Assembly: GCA_946406555.1 (NCBI GenBank)
Contig: CAMJLB010000007.1
Location: 1-41,507, forward strand
Source: an uncultured Prevotellaceae bacterium
GTDB lineage: Bacteria; Bacteroidota; Bacteroidia; Bacteroidales; Bacteroidaceae
Direction: 5' to 3'
Length of the DNA stretch: 41,507 nt
Shown: positions 19,017-27,200 of the stretch, piece after piece
Layout of the letters: each line of letters begins with the position of its first letter
Position numbering within the stretch: the first letter of the stretch is position 1
Made by a program: the position numbers and the translations under genes
Notes under the pieces: generated by a model
What the model was told of the DNA's origin: nothing
Database searches by the model: none
What the model saw: the letters and a program-made list of their open reading frames with translations, nothing else

Positions 19017-21584
19017 CTATTTCACCACTTTCTTGCCATTGATGATGAAGATGCCCTTGGTGGCGTTGCTCACTCGCATGCCGCTGAGGTTGTAGATGGC
19101 ATGGTCGTCGGCGTTTGTGGCGCGAGTGTTGACGACTTTCACAGGGATGTCGTCGCTGAGCCCGATGCGGCTCTTGAACTCCTTGGGTGCATTGGCAAAC
19201 ACCTTGGCCTTGGCATATCCGTCAGCCTGCTCGGCGGAGAGAATGGTCTCATACTTCTTGTTGCCGGTGGCGTGGGTAAACTCGATGACGTTTGTGGCGG
19301 GCGAGATGTTCTTGCCGCTTTCGTCCATGGTGTTGTACTCGTAGAAGGCATCGGCGGCGCAGTTCATGCCTTTCACGGTGAAGCGGCTCGATGCGATCTT
19401 GGCGGGCTGCTTGAGCGTGGTGTTCAGCCAGGCCAGCTTCGAGGGAGCGTCCCATGAGCGTCCCCAGTTGAAGGTGGCCGAGTGGCAGTCGACGGTGCAG
19501 CCCTGCATCACGTAGCCATACTCCTTGGCATTGTTGGGAGCGGCGATGGTCACGTCGCCCTTGCCCTCGGTGGTCTCGCGGCTCTCGAGGGTGAAGGTGG
19601 TGTTTTCGTAGAACACGTCGCCTCCGCCGCAGACGAAGTCTACCAGTCCGTGAATGTCGCAGTCGACGAAGTAGAACTGTCCGCTGTTGTTGCTGCTATA
19701 GTAGGTGTCCTGATAAGAGAGCATAGTGACGTTGCGGCATACGGTGTAGTTGCCCCGGTCTTGCAGGCAGACGGCGCGTCCGGCACTGGCAGCAGCCTTT
19801 CCCGTCTTGGGGTCGTAGTAGGGGAAGGCGTTTTTCAGCGTGAGGTTTTCGAGTGTGAGGTACTGGCTGGCGTTGTAGAGCGTGGCTGTGACGCCGATGC
19901 CCTCTGCCTCGGGCAGGTTCTGAATGACGACCCCCTGCTGGCTTTCGCCCTTGATGGTGATGTTGTTGCCCGAGATGGTGGTGAGGGTGGCCTTGCCCAG
20001 GTCGTAGGTGCCGTTGGGCAGGTAGATGGTGGTATTGCCCTCGCCGTTGGCCGAGTTGATGGCCAGTATGAGGCTGGCTCCGTCGCCGGCAGGCACGAGA
20101 TAGGTGTTGGTGTCTTCATCTTTCTCGACGAAGGCGTTCACGTTGTAGACGGCTACCTTGTGCAGATAGCCACCCTTTTCGAAGGTGAAGGTGAGGCGCG
20201 CGGGTGCCCCGTCGTAGTTGAAGGTGGTGGTGGCCCCGTCTTGTTCGGCCTTGGCAGGCAGGTCGTTCTTCAGTACGTTGCCGCTGGCATCGGTGATGGT
20301 GAAGGTGGTGGCGTTGCCATACTGGCAGAGGGTGAGCACGATCTGAGCCTTTCCAGCCACCTCGACGGTAAACGAGCCGCCGTCGCTGAAGCTGAAGCCG
20401 TGGTTGTTGTAGTAGGAGCCGCCCTCGACGCTGAAGGTCTCGTGGTCTTCGGGGTAGAAGATGTTGCTGGTGAGGTCGTAGATCTGCACGCTGCCCACGC
20501 TGACGCTCTCCTTTGGCGTCACGCTGGCCTTCACGGTGGTATTGCCGGTCACGGTGTCGGTGGGCTTCACCTTCACGCCGTTGCTGTAGGTCCAGCCCCT
20601 GAAGGCCGAGCCTTCGGCAATGGTGAGGTCGGCCTCGGTGTAGGGAACCTCGCCCAGGGCGTCGCCCTCGAACACCTTCTTCGTGCCAAGCGTGTTGCCG
20701 TCCTGGTCCTTATAGGTGATGGTCACCTCCTGCACCTCAGAGGCTTCTGCCTTGAAATAGGGCAGATACTGAATGGTGGCAAAGGTGAGCACGGTGGGTT
20801 CGCCGGTATAGATATAGGTGATGGCAGCCTGGTCCTGATGGTAGCAGGTGGCCGTCTTGGGGTCGAGCGTGGCGAGGGTCTCGCCGGCGGCGTTGGTCAC
20901 GGTGAAGGTCTTGTTGGCATACTGGCATCCGCCGATGGTGAACTTCACGGTGCCGTCGACGGGGACGGTGAGCGTCACGTTGCCGTAGCCGTGGCTGTCG
21001 CCGCGCTTGGTGCCGCTGAACGTCACGCCCTGCGGCAGCTTCGAGGCATCGAACTCGCCGCTCATCTCGGCATTGGTGATCTCGAAGTCGACGAACGAGC
21101 GTGCCACGTTCTCCTTGAACACAATCTTGGTGAGCACGCCCTCGGACGATGTCTTGCGGTTGATGTAGATGCCCGTCACGTCGGCAGGAATGTCGATGGT
21201 GGCGCTGTTGAGGTCTTCGAGCTCCTCGGTGTCGGCAATGAGGTCGCCCTTGGTGGCCTCGCCGTTGGCGATGGTGCAGGCATAGACGCTCACGCCAAAC
21301 TTGCCCGTTCCGCTGCGGCGGCCGAAGGTGAGGGTGAGCTTGCCGGCCACGGGAGCCTTGGCAAAGAAGGCATAGCCGCTGGAGTTGAGCTTGATGCCCT
21401 TCAGCCCGTTGTTGGTGCCAGCGGCATCGTTCACCTTCGAGGCATAGTAGAGACCATTGTCGGGATTGGCCGCAGGGGCAGCCTCGGTGTAGTCCCACGT
21501 GAGGTCGTTTTCGCCTGCAAGCGCGGGCAACGCTGCAATGCACAACAAGAGCATTGCAAACATGCGATGTAGAAGTTTCTTCAT
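19017..21584 (-). CDS. Secreted multidomain pectin methylesterase (CE8)
   Basis: An 855-residue secreted enzyme that would hydrolyse methyl esters of homogalacturonan. Residues 1-23 form a signal peptide ending ALA. Residues about 25-500 hold two or three beta-sandwich, carbohydrate-binding-like segments with an intervening Listeria/Bacteroides-type repeat (ITYKDQDGNTLGT...FRGWTYSNG). The CE8 beta-helix begins at about 510 (YLVPAGDGASLILAIN). Catalytic motifs are present: QDT at 625-627 (D626), GLVDFVCGG with D649, and GRSW with R709 and W711. The protein ends in IYNLSGMRVSNATKGIFIINGKKVVK (split here only by the shared tail motif), like other secreted proteins of this window. It is transcribed divergently from the small secreted protein gene; its own -7 box is at 21627-21635. 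It lies beside PL1 and GH28 genes, consistent with removing methyl groups before backbone cutting. Confidence 0.9.
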   Translation of the reverse strand: MKKLLHRMFAMLLLCIAALPALAGENDLTWDYTEAAPAANPDNGLYYASKVNDAAGTNNGLKGIKLNSSGYAFFAKAPVAGKLTLTFGRRSGTGKFGVSVYACTIANGEATKGDLIADTEELEDLNSATIDIPADVTGIYINRKTSSEGVLTKIVFKENVARSFVDFEITNAEMSGEFDASKLPQGVTFSGTKRGDSHGYGNVTLTVPVDGTVKFTIGGCQYANKTFTVTNAAGETLATLDPKTATCYHQDQAAITYIYTGEPTVLTFATIQYLPYFKAEASEVQEVTITYKDQDGNTLGTKKVFEGDALGEVPYTEADLTIAEGSAFRGWTYSNGVKVKPTDTVTGNTTVKASVTPKESVSVGSVQIYDLTSNIFYPEDHETFSVEGGSYYNNHGFSFSDGGSFTVEVAGKAQIVLTLCQYGNATTFTITDASGNVLKNDLPAKAEQDGATTTFNYDGAPARLTFTFEKGGYLHKVAVYNVNAFVEKDEDTNTYLVPAGDGASLILAINSANGEGNTTIYLPNGTYDLGKATLTTISGNNITIKGESQQGVVIQNLPEAEGIGVTATLYNASQYLTLENLTLKNAFPYYDPKTGKAAASAGRAVCLQDRGNYTVCRNVTMLSYQDTYYSSNNSGQFYFVDCDIHGLVDFVCGGGDVFYENTTFTLESRETTEGKGDVTIAAPNNAKEYGYVMQGCTVDCHSATFNWGRSWDAPSKLAWLNTTLKQPAKIASSRFTVKGMNCAADAFYEYNTMDESGKNISPATNVIEFTHATGNKKYETILSAEQADGYAKAKVFANAPKEFKSRIGLSDDIPVKVVNTRATNADDHAIYNLSGMRVSNATKGIFIINGKKVVK

Positions 21585-21626
21585 ACTTGAAATGTTTTGG
21601 TTATTAGATAGATTTACTTGCTGGGT

Positions 21627-21635
21627 GCAAATTTA
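21627..21635 (-). promoter_or_regulatory. -7 box of the pectinesterase promoter
   Basis: Read on the minus strand the sequence is TAAATTTGC, a perfect Bacteroidota -7 element, 43 nt upstream of the ATG. I see no good -33 TTTG at the right distance, so activation may depend on a regulator. Confidence 0.6.
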
Positions 21636-21675
21636 CACTTTTTATTTCTAATCCGTGCTTTTTCATTGCAAAATT

Positions 21676-21708
21676 TTTCCATATCTCGGTTTTTATCCTT
21701 AACTTTGC
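21676..21708 (+). promoter_or_regulatory. Promoter of the small secreted protein gene
   Basis: The -7 element TAACTTTGC at 21700-21708 is perfect; TTTC at 21676-21679 is a 3-of-4 match to -33, with a 20-bp spacer. The leader to the ATG at 21758 would be about 43 nt. The promoter is divergent from that of the pectinesterase, and the two -7 boxes are about 65 bp apart. Confidence 0.65.
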
Positions 21709-21757
21709 AACGAGTTCATTCACACTGTATTATTCATTTAAACTAACAAAATTGCTT

Positions 21758-22429
21758 ATGAGAAAATTGTTTACCCTTATTGCTGCTGCCATGATGGCAG
21801 CGAGTGTACAGGCCCAGGTGATTACCTTTACCGCTGGCGAGAAGCCGGCAGAGGGCTTCGCTAACGGCGCTTTCAAGCTTACTTATGTCGACACCGACGG
21901 TAAGATTGCCGTAGATGGCAACAACTGCTATTTCGGCACGGAGGAAGCCCAGACAAAGTTTGAGGCACGGCTGAAGACCGGTGGCAAGTCGAGTTCGAAG
22001 AACAATCTTACCGCTACCGTCCCGGCTGACGGCGTATTGAAGATTTGCGTGCGCACGGGCAGCAACAGTGCTACCGACCGCACGCTGGTGCTGACGCAAG
22101 ACGAGACCGAGCTTTTCAACCAGGTGGTAGAGGAATCCAGCAAGAAGCTGGTGAAGGGCATGGACGAGAGCGATCCTGAGAAGGAGACCAGCGTCTATCC
22201 CGTGATCAGCGTTGCCGTGAAGGCAGGCGACGTGGCCATCACCTATCCTGTGGGCAGCATGAATTTCTATGCCTTCGAGTTTGTGGCCGGGGGCGAAGAT
22301 GCTGCTGTGAAGACGATAGGCCTGTCTGGCGCACAGCGCGGACAGACCTATAACCTCGCCGGCCAGAAGGTGGGCGACGGCTTCAAAGGCATTGGCATCA
22401 GAGACGGTAAGAAGGTGGTGATGAAGTAA
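21758..22429 (+). CDS. Small secreted beta-sandwich protein with T9SS-like tail, function unknown
   Basis: A 223-residue protein starting at the ATG 21758; a TTG two codons upstream is possible but less likely. The signal peptide MRKLFTLIAAAMMAASVQA is followed by QVITFTAGEKP. The body is beta-rich with no catalytic motif and resembles the N-terminal ligand-binding-like segments of the neighbouring pectinesterase in style (cyclic runs such as VPADGVLKICVRTGS). It ends with TYNLAGQKVGDGFKGIGI...GKKVVMK, the tail shared with the giant adhesin and the pectinesterase. Position between two pectinase genes suggests a carbohydrate-binding accessory, but nothing in the sequence proves it. The stop codon is embedded in a bidirectional terminator. 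Confidence 0.75.
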   Translation: MRKLFTLIAAAMMAASVQAQVITFTAGEKPAEGFANGAFKLTYVDTDGKIAVDGNNCYFGTEEAQTKFEARLKTGGKSSSKNNLTATVPADGVLKICVRTGSNSATDRTLVLTQDETELFNQVVEESSKKLVKGMDESDPEKETSVYPVISVAVKAGDVAITYPVGSMNFYAFEFVAGGEDAAVKTIGLSGAQRGQTYNLAGQKVGDGFKGIGIRDGKKVVMK

Positions 22430-22465
22430 AGAAAGAGGAGCCTCATGAGGCTCCTCTTTCTTTAC
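22426..22465. terminator. Bidirectional terminator: perfect 40-bp palindrome
   Basis: The 20 bases GTAAAGAAAGAGGAGCCTCA (22426-22445) are followed at once by their exact reverse complement (22446-22465). Each arm carries a stop codon of one convergent gene: TAA of the small secreted protein at 22427-22429 and TAA of the pectate lyase at 22462-22464. U-rich tracts follow the GC-rich part in both directions. Confidence 0.9.
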
Positions 22466-24213
22466 CGCAGGATTTTCCTGCTCTCGGTCTTTCCGTTGGC
22501 CAGCCGCTGCACGCGAATGCATGCACCCTTCTGTGGCTGGGTGCCGAGGCGCTGGCCCTGGAGACTGTAGTATTGCGTGTCGACGATGCCGGCGGCGGTG
22601 TCGATGGTGGCAATGCCGGTGCTGGCCTTCCAGGCAGGGTAGTATTCGTCGACCGTGGAGAGAGCGTCTTCGTTCTCGGCCTTCATGATGTGCTCCACGA
22701 GCGAGTTCAGGTATACCTCGAGATTGGTGTACCATTTCTTCTCCGTGTCGAGCGTGTAGGTTTTTCCGTCGGCGGCACTGTTGGGGTCCAGCCCGTTGGC
22801 CGTCTCCCATTCGTCGGGCATGCCATCCTGGTCGGTGTCGAAGCCGGCCGGCCGTGAGGTGCTCTCAAGGGTATAGGTTCCCTGGTCTTTTACGAAGTCG
22901 ATGATGCCGGGCAGGTGCTTGATGGTCTTTCCGTCGCCGGTCTTAGTGGCCGAGCCAGTGTAGTGGGTGGTGCCGTTTTCGGCTTCGTCCATGTAGCGGG
23001 CATCGACCGCATCGCGATGGAGCGACGCCCCACCGTAGGCCAGCACCTTCTCGAAGGCTTTCTGTGCCGAGTGGGTGGTCACCTCGCCGGCATCGACGGG
23101 GCTGTCCATCTTGATTTTCACGCAGTCTACGTTGCTCGCGTTCTTCACGTAAGTCACGCCGGTTCCATAGAGGTGCTTGGCATCGGGGCAGTAGCGCTCG
23201 CCGTTGATGGTAGAGGTGCCATTGTCGTAGATGACGCCCTTCCAGTCGTAGTCCTGCGCGTTGCTTCCGGCGGCGGTCACATAGTTGCCGTTGATGTAGT
23301 ATCGCGAGCAGTAGCCCATGAAGTCTGAGCCGGAGGCATTGTCGCTGGTGGCCACCGAGACTTGCGTGACGCGCGTCTTGTTGACCGTGGCTGGCCCGGC
23401 CTTGTAGTAGTTGTTCACGATGTTGATGTTGCCGCCGCCGGTGCCTCCATAGCAGCCGTTGCCGTTGCCCCAGTTGTACATCACGCAGTTGCGGAAGTCG
23501 ACGATCTCTGCTTCGATGGAGCTGCCGTAGTTGGCGGTGTCGTAGCCCGTCCAGTTGTAGCGTGCACCGCAGAAGCGTGGCACGCGGTTCTGCATGTGGC
23601 AGAGGAAGTTGTGGTGGAACGAAGCCCCCTTGCCTCCCCAGATGCCGCCGTAGCTATGCTCGCCCTTGGAGTGGCCGGGGTTGGCCAGTGCCTCGCCCAG
23701 GGTGCACCACTGCATGGTGAAGTGCTTGTTGTCGTAGAACGATGCCAGCTCGTCGATGCTCCAGGAGAAAGAGCAGTGGTCGAGCATGATACCGTCCTTC
23801 TCACGTTGCCAGGTGCAGTCGGCACCGTCGTTGACGTCTTGCTCCTCGCCCCGACGGAAGCGGACGAAGCGGATGATGTTGTTTGCTCCCGGCCGTATGG
23901 TGCGGTAGCGCAGGGTGATGCCGGGGTAGGGAGCCGTCTGCCCGGCGATGGTGATGTTGTCTTTGATGCTCAGGTCGCTCTTGAGCTCGATGATGCCCGC
24001 CACGTCGAACACGACGATGCGGTTTTTGCTCTGCACGGCCGAGCGCAGCGAGCCCGCGCCGGAGTCGTTGAGGTTGGTCACGTGTACCACGGTGCCGCCA
24101 CGCCCGCCAGTGACGTAGCGGCCATGGCCCTCGGCACCGGGAAAGGCCGGGGCTTGCGCCATGGCAGCAAGCGTGAGTGACGCAAAGGTGAGGGTAGTAA
24201 TTGTTTTTTTCAT
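22462..24213 (-). CDS. Secreted pectate lyase, PL1 family
   Basis: A 583-residue secreted polysaccharide lyase that would cleave polygalacturonate by beta-elimination. The signal peptide is MKKTITTLTFASLTLAAMA. The PL1 beta-helix opens with AFPGAEGHGRYVTGGRGG, continues with DVAGIIEL, TIAGQTAP and DHCSFSWSIDE (acidic calcium-binding residues), and includes NRVPR at 209-213, where R210 or R213 is the likely catalytic arginine. At about 459-470 lies a calcium-type linker DTDQDGMPDEWE, common in Bacteroidetes lyases. The C-terminus YYSLQGQRLG...NGKTESRKIL is a diverged version of the shared tail. It starts 31 bp after the stop of the GH28-GH105 fusion gene, on the same strand, so it is probably the second gene of that operon. 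Confidence 0.9.
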   Translation of the reverse strand: MKKTITTLTFASLTLAAMAQAPAFPGAEGHGRYVTGGRGGTVVHVTNLNDSGAGSLRSAVQSKNRIVVFDVAGIIELKSDLSIKDNITIAGQTAPYPGITLRYRTIRPGANNIIRFVRFRRGEEQDVNDGADCTWQREKDGIMLDHCSFSWSIDELASFYDNKHFTMQWCTLGEALANPGHSKGEHSYGGIWGGKGASFHHNFLCHMQNRVPRFCGARYNWTGYDTANYGSSIEAEIVDFRNCVMYNWGNGNGCYGGTGGGNINIVNNYYKAGPATVNKTRVTQVSVATSDNASGSDFMGYCSRYYINGNYVTAAGSNAQDYDWKGVIYDNGTSTINGERYCPDAKHLYGTGVTYVKNASNVDCVKIKMDSPVDAGEVTTHSAQKAFEKVLAYGGASLHRDAVDARYMDEAENGTTHYTGSATKTGDGKTIKHLPGIIDFVKDQGTYTLESTSRPAGFDTDQDGMPDEWETANGLDPNSAADGKTYTLDTEKKWYTNLEVYLNSLVEHIMKAENEDALSTVDEYYPAWKASTGIATIDTAAGIVDTQYYSLQGQRLGTQPQKGACIRVQRLANGKTESRKILR

Positions 24214-24244
24214 TGATGGTGTATGTTTGTTTTGTGAATATTGC

Positions 24245-27200
24245 TTATTGCATGCGCTTCAGCCCTTCCCATCGCACGTTCCACCGTCCGTCGTTGGGGA
24301 AGCCGGGGGTCAGCCCCTGCGTGCATCCGTCCCATCCGGCCAGCATCATGGCCACGGCAGTGAGCAGGGCACCATTGCCGGGCAGGTAGAGGCGCAGGCG
24401 GTCGGCGGTCTGGAAGTTGTGACCGTTTTTCAGATAGGTGTTCTTCTGCGTGTCGATGAGCAGTGCCTGCAGTGCCACGTCGGGTTGGCCCAGGCGTGCG
24501 GCAGCCATGGCCACCATGCCATAGTCCCAGCCCCAGGTGGTGGCCCAGTTCCAGTGCTGCATCACCCAGTCGAGGGTACGCTGCATCGTGTCTTCTTTAT
24601 ATAAAGGTGTATGGGGCAGCAGCCCACAAGCGCCCAGCACGGCGGGGTGGTCGTTTCGGCATTTCTCGGTGAAGGTCTCGTTGCTCACGGCCTTGGCACC
24701 GCCTCCCACGGTGTCGAAGGGGTCGAAGCTCTTCAGCGCCTTCGTGTTGCCCTTGGGCAGTCCGGCGGTATAGATGCCATTGGCCTCGGGCAGCGACGAG
24801 AGCGAGTTGATGATCTTGTCCCATTGCGCATGGCGCTGCAGGCCCTGCCGCTCGCGCCACTGCTGGGCCACGCTCAGGCCATAGTGCCAGTAAGCCAGTT
24901 CGAAGGGGTGGTTGAAGGAGAAGTCTTTCGACATAGACTCCTGCATGGCCGTCTCGCCTTGCAGGAAGAAACGGCGCGTCTTGCTGTCGTAGCTGGCGAA
25001 GCTGGCCATGAACTCTGCGGTCTCTTCCACCAGACGGGCGTATTTCTTCAAGGTTTCGGGTGTGGGGTTGGCACGATACATCTCCTCGGCCATGTAAATG
25101 TAGTGCGGCTGCTGCCAGACGAGGAACGAGCCCGTGTTCGAGGGAGCCTCGCCTGCCCAGGGGTCGGTCATCTTCATCCAGCGAATGCCGCTGAAACCCT
25201 GTCGTTGGGCAATCGCCCTGGCTTCGGGATAGGCCACTCGATTATACCAGTCGAGCACCGTTGCCACGGTCTTTGGGCGGCTCCACAGGGCGAAGTCTAC
25301 CATGTGCCACCATGTCATCTCGAGGTGTGGGCGGCCAAACCAGGAGTTGTAGGTGAGTCCCGTCTCCTGTGGCGGGGTGCTGTTGGCACAGTTCACCTGG
25401 GTGAGGTATTGCGAGAGCACCACGCGGCGCTCCAGCTCGGGGGCTCGCGGGTCGGTGCAGGCGCCGAAGTCGGCAAAGGCCCCTTCCTGCCACCAGCGGT
25501 TCCATGCCTTGAGCACAGAGCGCAGGGACTGGTCGAAGACGAGGGTGGGGGGGATAGTGGGAGAGGTGGAGGAGGTGGGGGATGCCGCGATAAAATCGCG
25601 GCCCACAGAGATGGGGGAGGCGGAACTGTATTCGGCCTCGAAGGCCAGCACGTCGCTGGTGGTGGAAAGCTCGAAATAGTGGCGGTCGCACTCCTGGAGA
25701 TGGGCGTCGCCCTGCCAGCTGAGGGTGAGGAAATAGCGTGTGGTGTCTAACTGATGCTCGATGGTGGCAAAGTTGGTGCCACTGCTCATGATGCGCGAGG
25801 CATGGCGATGGGGCTTGGTGAGGTCGGTGGCGGCATCGGCATGCTTGCCCGTGGGGTAGGGCAGGCGTATGGCCACGGTGGCCCGACGGTCTTTCAGCAG
25901 CTGCGACTTGATGCGGTAGAGCACGGCATCTTTGTTCTGCAGGGCAGCTGTGGTCACGTCGACAGGGGTACCGTCGGCCACGAATCGCGATTCGATCACA
26001 CCATCATAGAGCTTCAGCTCCTGATCGATGGCTTTCAGGTCGCTGAGGGCCACGGGCTTGCCATCGGCATGCTTCATGTCGAGGCCAATGATGCCGAGGT
26101 TCAGCCGGTGGGGGTTCACGCGGAAATATTCCGTGGCGGCAATGCGGCGGGAAGCAGCGATGGAATCGCTGCCCACAGGGACAGCCGCCATAGAATGGCG
26201 ACCCACAGGGACGGCTTTGCGTTTTTTGTTTTCGATGGCATAGACCTCGGGGTGGCCATGGCCCAGGTCGAAGGTTTTCTGGGTTTCGGCAGGCTTGAGC
26301 TGATGGGTGTTGGGAAACGAGTGCCAGCCCCAGTCGCTCATGGCCGTCAGGGGGATGCCTGCCTCATAGTCGGCGGGGTAGCTCTGCAGCCCGGTCACGT
26401 CGACGGTGGTGGCGAAATGGCCGTTGCCCACGGTGAGCGATGCCAGCGGGTCGGCCTTGGTAATCTTTGGGTTGTTGCGCGAGAGCACCGCCTGACGGTC
26501 TATCTTCTGCATCACGTTGTCGGTGGTGTAGCCCATCTGCTCCATCTCGAGCGAAGCCCAGATAAACGGACCCAGGCCCTTGGCATCGTTGTCGCGAATG
26601 GGTTCGGAAAGATAGTAGGCATACGAGCCGTCGCGGTTCTTGCTCTCCTTGGCCTTTGCCTTGGGGTTGATTTTCTTCAGTGCGGCTTCTACCTGCGGGC
26701 TGATGCCCGGTCCCAGTCCGGCCACGGCGCAGCACTGTGTGAGCGAGATGGTCTTGTCTTCATTCACGCGAATGAAGTTGTTGATGATGCCGCGATATGC
26801 CTTGATGCCCGCCTCGCGGTATTTCGTGCCCAGATAGCCTTTGCGATAGGCCTTGAGCAGGGCATAGGCAAACATGCTTGAGCAGGTGCTCTCCAGGTAG
26901 TTGCCCTCGCGCCCGGGCTGGTCCATCACCTGATACCACACGCCGGTAGCTTTGTCCTGCCATTTGATGACGGCATCGAGGTCTTTGCGCAGCAGGTCGA
27001 TCACCTCGTTGCGTCGGGCATAGTCTTCGGGCAGGGCGTCGAGCACCTCGATGAGCGCCATGGTGAACCAGCCTTGTGCGCGTCCCCAGCAATGCTGCGA
27101 GAGGCCCGTCAGCCTGTCGGCCCAGAACATGTTGCGGTTCTCGTCGTAGGCGTGGCGGTTGAGGCCCGTGTTGGGGTCGAGTGTGCGGTTGTAGGTAGTG